DNA from: Bacillus sp. SB49
GTDB taxonomy: Bacteria; Bacillota; Bacilli; Bacillales; Halobacillaceae
Length of the DNA: 64,000 nt
Reading direction: 5' to 3'
Assembly (NCBI RefSeq): GCF_000469135.2
Contig: NZ_CP048117.1
Location: 3,075,501 to 3,139,500, forward strand
A program made the translations under genes and the position numbers. Under the pieces are notes generated by a model, which was given only the letters and a program-made list of their open reading frames with translations, had not been told where the DNA came from and ran no database searches. This document shows, piece after piece, positions 26,279-35,043 of this stretch (position 1 is the first letter of the stretch; every line of letters starts with the position of its first letter).

Positions 26279-27262
26279 TTGAAGCCGAAAATTCAAGATG
26301 TAGCCAAAGAAGCAGGTGTATCACCGACGACGGTATCACGAGTGCTGAACAACCGAGGATACATAAGTGAAGAAACAAAAGGAAAAGTATATGCAGCGAT
26401 GGAGAAAATCAACTACATACCGAACGACCTGGCCCGTTCCCTCTTTACCAATCGGACGAACGTGATCGGCCTGATTGTACCCACCACGGAAAATCCTTTC
26501 TTCGGTGAAATCGCCGCTGCCATTGAAAGCGCTTGCTCTAAGAACGGTTACAAAGTGCTCCTCTGCAACAGCTTGAACGAACTGGAGAAGGAAAAGAATT
26601 ATTGGGAAATGCTCCGCAGACACCAAGTGGACGGAGTCATTGTAGGCACATACAATCGCGGTCTGTTCCGGGAAGCGGAACATCCGCTTCCGATCGTCGC
26701 GATCGATCATTTCCTGTCCCCCGGCATTCCGGTCGTAGGCTCCGATAACTACGCTGGCGGAAAGCTTGCAACAGAAACCTTGATCGAGAAAGGATGCAGG
26801 AAGATCGTCCACATCCATGGACCGGTCACTTTGGAGACACCTGCCAACAAACGGAAACAGGCGTATGAAGATGTGATAGCTGCACATGGCCTGTCCTCGT
26901 ACACGTTTGAAATTAAAGAGATTCTCGATGAAGCGGCGAAGACGAAGAGAATCGAGGAAGTTTTCGACCAGTATCCCGATGCAGATGGGGTTTTCGCGAG
27001 TGACGACTTGGTGGCTCTTACCATTCTTAACGAAGCACGTAAGCGAGGTATCCTTGTCCCTGAGGAGCTGAAAGTTGTCGGATATGATGGAACGAAGCTG
27101 ATCCGGTCGGTAGCCCCCGGGTTGTCCACCATCTGCCAGCCTGTCGCGGCTATGGCTGAAAAGGCCGTCCGTATGCTCCAAGATCAAATAGAAAATGCCG
27201 ATTTCCATGCAGGGGAAACTGCCTATTTAGATATCTCCTTCCACGAAGGTATGACGACATAA
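26279..27262 (+). CDS. LacI-family regulator of sugar (fructan/sucrose) genes
   Basis: A 327-residue regulator. I chose the TTG at 26279 because AAGGAG sits nine bases upstream and the protein then begins MKPKIQDVAKEAGVSPTTVSRVLNNRGYIS, the normal LacI helix-turn-helix start; an upstream ATG would add 29 disordered residues. The effector domain follows (VIGLIVPTTENPFFGEI, VVAIDHFL-like, GVFASDDLVAL). It is convergent with the MFS permease. The matching palindromes at the permease and ABC promoters are its likely operators. Confidence 0.92.
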   Translation: MKPKIQDVAKEAGVSPTTVSRVLNNRGYISEETKGKVYAAMEKINYIPNDLARSLFTNRTNVIGLIVPTTENPFFGEIAAAIESACSKNGYKVLLCNSLNELEKEKNYWEMLRRHQVDGVIVGTYNRGLFREAEHPLPIVAIDHFLSPGIPVVGSDNYAGGKLATETLIEKGCRKIVHIHGPVTLETPANKRKQAYEDVIAAHGLSSYTFEIKEILDEAAKTKRIEEVFDQYPDADGVFASDDLVALTILNEARKRGILVPEELKVVGYDGTKLIRSVAPGLSTICQPVAAMAEKAVRMLQDQIENADFHAGETAYLDISFHEGMTT

Positions 27263-27265
27263 CAG

Positions 27266-27305
27266 GAGGGAGCCGAGTATTTACCCGGCTCCCTCTTCGT
27301 TTTTG
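27266..27305. terminator. bidirectional terminator
   Basis: GAGGGAGCCG and CGGCTCCCTC form a stem with TTCGTTTTT after it, between the convergent LacI and MFS genes. Confidence 0.85.
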
Positions 27306-27319
27306 ATACCGCTTTCAAA

Positions 27320-28576
27320 TCAGGCCGATCCTTCCGCTTCCTGATACGTTGTCCGATAAGAGCGATTCTCCTCTTTCTTCCGGTGTTTCGATAGAAGGAA
27401 GATAGATAGAATGGTGAACCCATAAACGATGGTTCCCAAAACGAAATAAGTCGTTTCAAAGGATGTCGCATCCAGTAGACGCCCGATGAGGTTGGAAAAG
27501 ACGATGACGCCGACCTCTCCAGAGACTTTGAACCCGATCAAATAGATGGTCGCAGACATCCGTGCATCGAAATTCAAGGCAATGTACTTGAAAACAGCAA
27601 TGAGCATGATCGGAAGTTCGAAGGCATGCAGAAGCTTGACAAGTGAAATGGAAACCGGTCCGTCGGCCAGTCCTGATCCGATGATGCGTGATCCCATGAC
27701 GAATCCTGCTAAAATCAGCGCCTGTTTCGCTCCAATCTTATTGACGATGAAGGGAGCAGCGAACAACATCGCCGATTCGATGAACACTTGGAAGGAATTT
27801 AAATATCCGTAGACCTGCTGACCGGTCGCGACATCGGTGAACTGTTCTGTGAAATAGACCGGAAACAGCTGCACGTCATACACCGTATAGATGCAGGCGG
27901 TTCCGAACAAATAGACGAGCAGCAGCCAGAATTTCTTCAACTTCAGTACAGACAAAATATCCTTTACAGAAAGCGAAGATGCCTTTTCTTTATCCTCCTC
28001 CGGCTCATCTACTTTGAACGTCCATGTAAGTAGGAAAAATCCGATACCTGCGACCGAAGCTGCCCAGAAATTCAGATGAGGGTTGATACTGAGAAGGATT
28101 CCAGCACTGAGTGTCGCCGCTGCGTAACCAATGGAACCCCACATACGCGTCTTTCCGAATTCGAAATGGTACTTCCGGCTGATCTTCTCCGTATACGATT
28201 CAAGAAATGCGACACCACCGATGAATCCAGCTCCGAAGAAAATGCCTCCGAGAACCGCCCCCATCAGGAAATTCGTCTGCAGTAACGGTTCGTACACATA
28301 AATCAAAAACGGTCCCGTCCCCATTAACAAGACACTCTGAAACCAGAGGATATACTTCTTCGTACCGATTTTATCCTGGATGATCCCATATAGGAACATG
28401 AAGGTGAGTGATGCGAATGAATTAATGGAGAAAATCGTTCCCGTTTGTGAACCAGTGAGTCCCAGATTCTGATTCAACCATATGGAATAGAACGACCACC
28501 AAACCGACCAAGTGATGAAGAACAAGAACAAAAATCCGGAAGAATACCAATATTTCACGTTGCGGAACACGTTCAT
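27320..28576 (-). CDS. MFS oligosaccharide:H+ symporter (LacY/ScrT type)
   Basis: A 418-residue, 12-helix carrier. FFITWSVWWSFYSIWLNQNLGLTGSQTGTIF at the start and YGIIQDKIGTKKYILW in loop 2-3 are the oligosaccharide:H+ symporter signature. It should import sucrose or short fructo-oligosaccharides. It is a single-gene unit with its own LacI-type operator and convergent with the regulator gene. Confidence 0.88.
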   Translation of the reverse strand: MNVFRNVKYWYSSGFLFLFFITWSVWWSFYSIWLNQNLGLTGSQTGTIFSINSFASLTFMFLYGIIQDKIGTKKYILWFQSVLLMGTGPFLIYVYEPLLQTNFLMGAVLGGIFFGAGFIGGVAFLESYTEKISRKYHFEFGKTRMWGSIGYAAATLSAGILLSINPHLNFWAASVAGIGFFLLTWTFKVDEPEEDKEKASSLSVKDILSVLKLKKFWLLLVYLFGTACIYTVYDVQLFPVYFTEQFTDVATGQQVYGYLNSFQVFIESAMLFAAPFIVNKIGAKQALILAGFVMGSRIIGSGLADGPVSISLVKLLHAFELPIMLIAVFKYIALNFDARMSATIYLIGFKVSGEVGVIVFSNLIGRLLDATSFETTYFVLGTIVYGFTILSIFLLSKHRKKEENRSYRTTYQEAEGSA

Positions 28577-28617
28577 CTATACCACTCCTTTTCCAAAAAA
28601 AACCTTTTATTAACCTT

Positions 28618-28657
28618 ATAATAAAGCGGTTTCAAAATTATGTCAACCGGTTGACAT
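28618..28657 (-). promoter_or_regulatory. promoter and LacI operator of the MFS permease
   Basis: TTGACA (28641-28646), 17 bases, TATTAT (28618-28623) on the minus strand. ATGTCAACCGGTTGACAT (28640-28657) is a perfect palindrome covering the -35. The spacer holds TGAAACCGCTTTAT, matching the CcpA cre in 12 of 14 positions. Confidence 0.88.
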
Positions 28658-28728
28658 ATAACGTTGCAACCGGCTCGTCCTACTCTCTTAAATAGAGAAG
28701 CGGATAGAAAATAAAACCTTTTTCACCG

Positions 28729-28764
28729 AAAAAGCGCGCCCACCTGAAGATGGGGCGCCTTTTC
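28729..28764 (-). terminator. terminator of the fructan operon
   Basis: GCGCCC and GGGCGC form a stem around an 11-base loop and are followed on the minus strand by GCTTTTTC, 66 bases after the DUF624 gene. Confidence 0.65.
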
Positions 28765-28830
28765 ATCTATCAAACAACTTACTCCCTGAGAATAGAATAA
28801 ATATAAGTTTCGTAACGAAACCTTCCTGCA

Positions 28831-29433
28831 TCACGCCTCCACCACTTCGATGTCTGCAAACATATGGTGTGCCAATTTATATACAAGATAAGTGTAGGGA
28901 CTGACGAGGACGAAGATCGTTGCCGGCACCTGATAGACAATAAAGCCGGCGACAACGGTCAGACCAATTAGGAGCATCGTCGGCCCGAAATTCGAAACCA
29001 TCAGCATGAGCGCATTTCGGATGGTGTGTTTCATTCCCGAGTCGATATGGACGATGACCGGAAACAAGTAGATCGTCGTCGCCAGAAAGACGCACAGCAG
29101 CAGGCCGAACGGGACATAAAGCAGCGTGCTCAAAAAGGAAGGATGCAGACTCAACAGTTGGAAATCCCAGTAGAGAAAAATGGCGAGTCCGGCCCATAAG
29201 ACAGACAAGAGAAAGCTGCGCTTGAAGTTCTCCCGGAAACTCCGGAAGAACGGGCGGAACACCCCTTGGTATTCCTTCTCCATGATCAGGCGCCGCTGCA
29301 CACTGAACATGGCCGTCGTCGCCGGAAACACGGTCACGACTGGAATACACAGCACGATCCACAAGAGATTCAAAAGCACGAAGTCAACAATTCTCTCCAG
29401 CGTTTTGTAAGCCCAACTGTCCAAGATCTTCAA
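28831..29433 (-). CDS. YesL-like DUF624 membrane protein
   Basis: A 200-residue protein with five hydrophobic helices and the DUF624 start LLNLLWIVLCIPVVTVFPATTAMF. The family (YesL) is found next to carbohydrate ABC importers in Bacilli, as here, at the end of the fructan operon, 26 bases after the GH32 gene. Its job is unproven; a role in assembling or gating the importer is inferred. Confidence 0.85.
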   Translation of the reverse strand: MKILDSWAYKTLERIVDFVLLNLLWIVLCIPVVTVFPATTAMFSVQRRLIMEKEYQGVFRPFFRSFRENFKRSFLLSVLWAGLAIFLYWDFQLLSLHPSFLSTLLYVPFGLLLCVFLATTIYLFPVIVHIDSGMKHTIRNALMLMVSNFGPTMLLIGLTVVAGFIVYQVPATIFVLVSPYTYLVYKLAHHMFADIEVVEA

Positions 29434-29459
29434 TTCCTTCCCCCTCCTTCATCCCTTAC

Positions 29460-30944
29460 CTACATGGCCGAACGTATCCTGGCGACCTTCAGTTTCGAAA
29501 CAGCAGCATGACCTTCCTCAGCAGTCAATTCCACACCTTGCACGACACCTTCCGAGAAAATCAAATCTGTCAGCACCACTTCCCCATCGTTTACGAATAA
29601 CTCGACGGAAGAATGATCGACATAGACCTGCCACGTCATCGGCCGTCCCGTCGGAGGAACGTAAGCTGCATGGCAGCCGCTGAAGTCTTCATGAAAGCGA
29701 TCCTCTCCGGATAAGGAGCGGTCGATATACACCCGGCTTGTATCCGATTCGTATCCAATCACGGTTTTCTCCCCGTTCGTCGTCGGAAGGACAAGCTGGA
29801 AATGCCGGCTGTCTGTCGGATCGACTGTGAGCTCGACTTTGAGCGTCCCCGTCTTTAAATCGTCCGCCAGACGGTAGTTCCCGGCGACAGACACATCCAC
29901 TTTTTCTGAAATCGTTTCTTCCAAAGTACCGAGCTCCTTGACTGGAGATTGGAACAAGCGGATGCCTGATTGCGTCGTCCGAAGCGTCAGCTCTCTTGGA
30001 AGCGTCATGGCACTGCGGAATGATTCAGTCGGCAGCTGATTGGCATATCTCCAATTACTCATCCAGCCGAGCAGAATCCGGCGGCCGTCTTCTTCCGGAA
30101 TGTCCGACCAGGTCACTCCGGCATAATTATCGCGGCCGTAATCCAGCCATCGCACCGCCTCCGGTTCATCGGCAACGAAGTGCTCCCCATCGAACTCTCC
30201 GATGAAATACTGCGTCCGTGATCCTTCCTCATACTGCGGATCGTCCCCGATGCTGACGATCATCACCCATTTTTTCTCATTAGAAGTGTCCACTTGTAAA
30301 GGAAAAAGATCCGGGCACTCCCATACCCCGAGATGCGCTCCTTCCTCTTTCCCGAAGCTCGACGCATATGACCACTCGATCAAGTTCGGAGACGTGTAAA
30401 TATTGACCCAATCTCCGGCGGCAAGGACCATCACCCAGCGACGATCCGGGGCATGCCAAAATACTTTCGGGTCCCGGAAGTCTTTAAGGGATGCATCTTC
30501 CAGCACCGGATTCCCTGCATACTTCACCCACGTGCGCCCGTCATCCTTACTGTAGGCAAGACTTTGCTTCTGGATATGATTCCCGTCCGCAACTTCCTTC
30601 GCATGGGTGAAAATGGCGACCAGCCCTGCGTTTCCATCAAACAATCCAGATGTGTCTTCCCAATCGACGACACAGCTTCCAGAGAAGATCATGCCGTGCT
30701 CATCCGGTTCGAGTGCCACCGGCAAATGCTCCCACTCCACCATATCCTTACTGACGGCATGGCCCCAGTGCATCGGTCCCCAGGTCGTACCGAACGGATG
30801 ATATTGATAGAACAAGTGGTATTCTCCGTGGAAGTACACCATGCCATTCGGGTCGTTCATCCAGTTCTCTTTCGGTGAGAAATGGTACTGCGGTCGGTAC
30901 TTCTCCCGTGCGAAATCTTTCGGCGTCTCTTTTAATACAGTCAT
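29460..30944 (-). CDS. glycoside hydrolase family 32 fructanase/invertase
   Basis: A 494-residue cytoplasmic enzyme. The beta-propeller has the nucleophile Asp in ENWMNDPNGMVYF, the stabilising Asp in KDFRDPKVFW, and the acid/base Glu in GVWECPDLF. The C-terminal beta-sandwich (about residues 340-490) includes WQVYVDHSSVELFVNDGE. It releases fructose from sucrose, levan- or inulin-type oligosaccharides brought in by the adjacent ABC importer. There is no phosphotransferase system here, so unphosphorylated sugars are more likely than sucrose-6-phosphate. Confidence 0.93.
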   Translation of the reverse strand: MTVLKETPKDFAREKYRPQYHFSPKENWMNDPNGMVYFHGEYHLFYQYHPFGTTWGPMHWGHAVSKDMVEWEHLPVALEPDEHGMIFSGSCVVDWEDTSGLFDGNAGLVAIFTHAKEVADGNHIQKQSLAYSKDDGRTWVKYAGNPVLEDASLKDFRDPKVFWHAPDRRWVMVLAAGDWVNIYTSPNLIEWSYASSFGKEEGAHLGVWECPDLFPLQVDTSNEKKWVMIVSIGDDPQYEEGSRTQYFIGEFDGEHFVADEPEAVRWLDYGRDNYAGVTWSDIPEEDGRRILLGWMSNWRYANQLPTESFRSAMTLPRELTLRTTQSGIRLFQSPVKELGTLEETISEKVDVSVAGNYRLADDLKTGTLKVELTVDPTDSRHFQLVLPTTNGEKTVIGYESDTSRVYIDRSLSGEDRFHEDFSGCHAAYVPPTGRPMTWQVYVDHSSVELFVNDGEVVLTDLIFSEGVVQGVELTAEEGHAAVSKLKVARIRSAM

Positions 30945-31023
30945 CTAATCTCCTCCTGGTCCTTTTCTACATAGAGAAGGTCTGCTGCCTCATCGGTGGC
31001 AAACCTCCCCTTATCCATTGTCT

Positions 31024-32622
31024 TCACTCTTTGAAATCATCGTATCCTTTCTGGTAAATGTCCATCAGCTCCGGCAGCCCCATTTCCTCAAGCTGCTTGA
31101 TATAGGCATCCCATTCCTCTTCGATGCCGCCCTCCATGAGCCACTGGGCTTTCTTCTGATTCACGAATTCCATGATATTGACTTCCAGCTGATTGATCCG
31201 TTCCAACTCTTCTTCCTCGAAGAATACTTTCGGATAACTCTCTTCCACCATATGTGGTTTGTAATGTTCTTCCAAGATCGCGAGACGTTCTTTTGCACGC
31301 GGTTCCATATCGACAACCGTCCCGAAATCCTCTTCCAAGACGACGAACGGCCCGCCCGGAGCTACTTTTGGACGGAATTCACCCATCGGTACTCCTTCTG
31401 GAAGCTCCTTGTTCACGAGCATGCCATTGCTGTCTTCTTCATACACTTCACCAAGCGGTCCCCAGTTCACCTGTGCAGACATCTTCGGCGCATAGAATTG
31501 ATCCATATAGCGTGCCGTCAGCTCCGGATACGGGTTCACTTCTGTCATGACAAACGCATCCCGGTGATACTCGGAATAGTTCGACTTACCGACAATTTTG
31601 CCTGCCGGCCCTTCAAGCGGAGGCATGACGACGTAATTATCGACGCGGTCCGTGCCCACGAGCTCCGTATCTTCCCACCAGAGGAAGGAACCGATCGTCA
31701 TATCATCTGTCTTCCCTTTCGAGAACAGCTTCGCCATATCATGAGTCGTCGCTTCTTTATCAATCAAGCCTTCCTTTACCCAGCCGTGGTAATACTCGAT
31801 CGCTTCCTTGAATTCCGGCTGCGCGGCGGAGAAGAGCACTTCTCCGTCTTTCACAATACGGTGTTCATTGTTATCCGGCACGCCGAACAGGGCAATCAAA
31901 TCCCCCAGATTTCCCGACCAGCCGTGGTACATGAACGTCAGACCGATTTCATCCTTCTTGCCGTTTCCATTCGCATCCTCTTCGACGAACGTCTTCAGCG
32001 CATCATGGTATTCTTCCAACGTCGTCGGAACATCAAGTCCGAACTTATCCAACCACGTTTTGTTGATGTACTGGATGTTCGGCATCTCGACCAGGCCCAT
32101 CTCCTCCGCTCTTGGAAGCGAATAGATATGTCCGTCCGGGGCCGTAATCGTTTTCTTCAGAGCCGGTCTTTCCTCCAGACGTTTGGAGAGGTTCGGCATA
32201 TGCTCTTCAATCAAGTCCTCAAGCGGTACAATCGTCCCCCGCTTTCCGTATTTCATCAAATCAAGATCACTGAATCCGGAATTATAGAAAGCATCCGGCA
32301 AGTCTCCACTCGCAAGCAGCAAATTCTTCTTCTCCTGATATCCTTCATCCGGGTAGTTATCCCAGCTGATCTCGACATTCGTCTCCTTCTCCAATTCTTT
32401 AAAAATGGTCATCTCTTCGAATCCCGGAGCAAGCGGGGACTTCGGAGCAGTGAAATAAAGGGTCACTTTCTCATTGACGATCGGCAGTCCTTCCTCATTC
32501 AGGTCGATATCCTTCACTTCTCTCTTCTCTGTGGAAGAGGCATTGGAACAGCCCGTAAGAAACGCCGTCAAACCGAGGAACAGGACAACCATCAGCAGCA
32601 TCGATCGCTTCATTCTCTTCAT
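31024..32622 (-). CDS. extracellular solute-binding lipoprotein (LplA/LipO-like)
   Basis: A 532-residue lipoprotein with lipobox LTGC (Cys at residue 25). The body is a large family 1 sugar-binding protein: EEMTIFKELEKETNVEISWDNYP, LDLMKYGKRGTIVPLEDLIEEHMPNLSKRL, NGNGKKDEIGLT (calcium-site-like loop). It captures oligosaccharides outside the cell and passes them to the two permeases upstream. No ATPase gene is present; a shared MsmX-type ATPase elsewhere is expected. Confidence 0.93.
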   Translation of the reverse strand: MKRMKRSMLLMVVLFLGLTAFLTGCSNASSTEKREVKDIDLNEEGLPIVNEKVTLYFTAPKSPLAPGFEEMTIFKELEKETNVEISWDNYPDEGYQEKKNLLLASGDLPDAFYNSGFSDLDLMKYGKRGTIVPLEDLIEEHMPNLSKRLEERPALKKTITAPDGHIYSLPRAEEMGLVEMPNIQYINKTWLDKFGLDVPTTLEEYHDALKTFVEEDANGNGKKDEIGLTFMYHGWSGNLGDLIALFGVPDNNEHRIVKDGEVLFSAAQPEFKEAIEYYHGWVKEGLIDKEATTHDMAKLFSKGKTDDMTIGSFLWWEDTELVGTDRVDNYVVMPPLEGPAGKIVGKSNYSEYHRDAFVMTEVNPYPELTARYMDQFYAPKMSAQVNWGPLGEVYEEDSNGMLVNKELPEGVPMGEFRPKVAPGGPFVVLEEDFGTVVDMEPRAKERLAILEEHYKPHMVEESYPKVFFEEEELERINQLEVNIMEFVNQKKAQWLMEGGIEEEWDAYIKQLEEMGLPELMDIYQKGYDDFKE

Positions 32623-32657
32623 CCTTTCATAATAAGAATCCTCTTACAGGAGGGGGA

Positions 32658-33566
32658 TCAACCCTTGATTCCCCCGATCATCACACCTTTGACGAAGTAC
32701 TTCTGAACAAACGGATAAATGATGAGCAGGGGCAGGGCGGCGACGATGATCACTCCGTACTTGATCATTTCCCCGACACGTTGTTGAGCAGCAAAGTTGT
32801 CGATGCCTCCCATCATTTGGACACTCATCTCGTTCTGGGTCAGGATGTTGCGGAGAACGAGTTGAAGCGGATAGAGATTCTCATCGTTCAAATAGATGAG
32901 AGCGTCGAAATAGGAATTCCATTGCCCCACCGCATAGAACAGCACCATGACGGCAATAATTGGTTTCGATAGCGGCAGGACAATCCTTGTGAAGAATTTT
33001 GTGTTGGAACAGCCGTCCATCTTAGCGGCTTCAAGCAGCTCTCCTGGAATCGTCGACTGGAAGAACGCCCGCGCCACAATGACGTTCCAGACCGCAACCG
33101 CTTTCGGAAGGATCATTGCCCACATCGTATTGAGCAGTCCCAAGTCCTTCACGAGCAGGTACGTTGGAATCAACCCTCCGGAGAAGAACATCGTGAAGAC
33201 GAACACGACGGTGATGAGCGTCCGACCACTCAAGTCTCTCCGGGATAAGGCGTACCCGGCAAGCAGCGTGCACGTCACCTGAATCACGGTTCCGACAACG
33301 GTGTACACCACCGTATTCTTATAGCCGTTCCAAATCGTACTGTCTTCGAAAATCCGTTTATATCCGTCCAACGTGACATCCTGCGGCCAGAACCATACCT
33401 CTCCGGCATAGATGGCATCGGGGTCACTTATGGAAGCGATGACGATGAAGTACAGCGGGTAAATAACCGATAAACAGACACCTGTAATCAAGAGCAGATT
33501 CAGTACATCGAAGATTTTATCTTCCCGGGACCTGCGGCCGAACTTCGCTTTCATGCTTTGAATCAT
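32658..33566 (-). CDS. carbohydrate ABC permease (LplC/YtcP-like)
   Basis: A 302-residue permease with six hydrophobic helices. The EAA loop reads GELLEAAKMDGCSNTKFFTRIVLPLSKP. GSFTYP-like ISDPDAIYAGEVWFWPQDVTLDGY at the start is typical of the MalG/YtcP side. It forms the membrane channel with the 33582-34538 protein, 15 bases upstream. Confidence 0.94.
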   Translation of the reverse strand: MIQSMKAKFGRRSREDKIFDVLNLLLITGVCLSVIYPLYFIVIASISDPDAIYAGEVWFWPQDVTLDGYKRIFEDSTIWNGYKNTVVYTVVGTVIQVTCTLLAGYALSRRDLSGRTLITVVFVFTMFFSGGLIPTYLLVKDLGLLNTMWAMILPKAVAVWNVIVARAFFQSTIPGELLEAAKMDGCSNTKFFTRIVLPLSKPIIAVMVLFYAVGQWNSYFDALIYLNDENLYPLQLVLRNILTQNEMSVQMMGGIDNFAAQQRVGEMIKYGVIIVAALPLLIIYPFVQKYFVKGVMIGGIKG

Positions 33567-33581
33567 CTTCTTTCCCCCTTC

Positions 33582-34538
33582 CTACCATAGACCTGTACCT
33601 GATAATTTCTTCGCCGCCCGGTTGACGGACCAGAGCAGGATTAAATTCAACACCGCGTTGAATAAACCGACCGCCGCAGCGAAGCTGTACTCCGCCTGCT
33701 GTAGACCGACTTTATACACATAGGTCGGAATAATCTCGGCCGACGGTTGGTTGAGAGGTGTCTGCAGCAAGAAGGCTTTCTCAAACCCGATGTTCATGAT
33801 GTTCCCGACCGAAAGAATAAGCAGGATGGTTGCGACCGGCATAATTGCCGGTATATCCACATGGAGGATCCGTTGGAACTTATTCGCCCCATCCATCGTG
33901 GCCGCTTCGTGTGTCTCCGGACTGACTGCAGATAAAGCAGCAAGGTAGATAATGGCCGACCAGCCGGTTTCCTGCCAGACACCGGACCCGATATATAACG
34001 GCTTGAACCACTCCGGCTGTGACATGAACGCAATCGGTTCGACCCCGAATACGCCGAGGATACTGTTTACCAGCCCATCTTGAGAGAAGAATACGAACAC
34101 CATTCCGGCAAGCACCACGACAGAGATGAAATGCGGAGCGTAAATGACCGTTTGAACGAACCGTTTGTACCGTTCGTTGATCATCTGGTTCAATAACAAG
34201 GCAACGATGATCGGCAGCGGAAACCCGATCACCAGTTGAAACACACTGAGCCAGATCGTATTACCGATTAAATCCCAGAAATTATAGGACTGGAAGAAGC
34301 GGGTGAAGTGCTCCAGACCGACCCATGGACTTCCAAGAATCCCTTCCGAAGGTATGTACTCCTTGAAAGCGATCAATACTCCGTACATCGGAACATAATG
34401 AAACAACAAAAAGTAGATGATGGCAGGCAGCAGAAAAAGATAAAGCTCGTAGTTTTGGAGAATCCCTCTCCATCGCCGCTTGGCCCTCGTCTTCTTTTCC
34501 GCCCGTTTCATGGCGGAAGTCCTGACGATGTTATCCAT
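33582..34538 (-). CDS. carbohydrate ABC permease (LplB/YteP-like)
   Basis: A 318-residue permease with six helices. MKRAEKKTRAKRRWRGILQNYELYLFLLPAIIYFLLFHYVPMYG is the usual start and the EAA loop is SPETHEAATMDGANKFQRILHVDIPAI. It is the first gene of the fructan operon, behind a promoter with LacI operators and a cre. Confidence 0.94.
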   Translation of the reverse strand: MDNIVRTSAMKRAEKKTRAKRRWRGILQNYELYLFLLPAIIYFLLFHYVPMYGVLIAFKEYIPSEGILGSPWVGLEHFTRFFQSYNFWDLIGNTIWLSVFQLVIGFPLPIIVALLLNQMINERYKRFVQTVIYAPHFISVVVLAGMVFVFFSQDGLVNSILGVFGVEPIAFMSQPEWFKPLYIGSGVWQETGWSAIIYLAALSAVSPETHEAATMDGANKFQRILHVDIPAIMPVATILLILSVGNIMNIGFEKAFLLQTPLNQPSAEIIPTYVYKVGLQQAEYSFAAAVGLFNAVLNLILLWSVNRAAKKLSGTGLW

Positions 34539-34561
34539 CCATTCACTCTCCTTTATTCAAG

Positions 34562-34640
34562 AATTCAACCGGTTAACTATTTTTGTAAGCGCCTACACAA
34601 ATCATATGTCATCCGGTTTCATATGTCAACGGGTTGACAT
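34562..34640 (-). promoter_or_regulatory. fructan operon promoter with LacI operators and cre
   Basis: TTGACA (34624-34629), 17 bases, TATGAT (34601-34606) on the minus strand. ATGTCAACGGGTTGACAT (34623-34640) covers the -35. A weaker copy lies in the spacer and AACCGGTT at 34568-34575 lies downstream. TGTAAGCGCCTACA (34584-34597) matches the CcpA cre in 13 of 14 positions just after the start. Confidence 0.88.
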
Positions 34641-34821
34641 AAAATATTCTGAAAATTACAGAAGCGTAAAGCATTACCCTTTATAGTGAAAAATTTTCCT
34701 TTTGCAACACGTACTTATTTAATAGATGGAATTTTTAATATTCGCTATTTTGATACTTTTCATGGACCTATTGTTTATTCCGAAAACCTTTGCTAGAATT
34801 CAGAAATCAACTTCATACGAT

Positions 34822-34890
34822 CCTTATATATCTATGGAAATATGGTCCATAAGTTTCTACCCGGCAGCCGTAAAATGCCGGACTATAAGG
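34822..34890 (+). promoter_or_regulatory. guanine riboswitch aptamer of nupG
   Basis: CCTTATATAT opens P1, AATATGGTCCATAAGTTTCTACC gives P2 and the junctions (shown here in parts: AATATGG, GTTTCTACC), CCGGCAGCC/TGCCGG gives P3, and GGACTATAAGG closes P1. The ligand-pairing base is C, so guanine. It controls the nucleoside permease. Confidence 0.94.
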
Positions 34891-34926
34891 AAGGTTAGAA
34901 CGCCCCATGTGACTTTTTACAATAAT

Positions 34927-34977
34927 GGAGGTGCATTCTCTTCTTTCTTTATAGATGGAGAGGATGCGCCTTTTTTT
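34927..34977 (+). terminator. guanine riboswitch terminator
   Basis: GGTGCATTCTCT pairs with GGAGAGGATGCGCC and is followed by TTTTTTTGTTG, 67 bases before nupG. Confidence 0.88.
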
Positions 34978-35043
34978 GTTGTTTGAAAAGGTCAGACGTC
35001 TAACGATAGCAAGGGTCTATGAAGCCACTTTAAGGAGGCTCTC

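Noticed and set aside
31018..32706. 562-residue plus-strand frame
   Set aside because: It mirrors the solute-binding lipoprotein gene and has no start site or family motif, despite its length.
34726..34986. 86-residue plus-strand frame starting with a hydrophobic segment
   Set aside because: It runs through the guanine riboswitch and its terminator and lacks a ribosome site.
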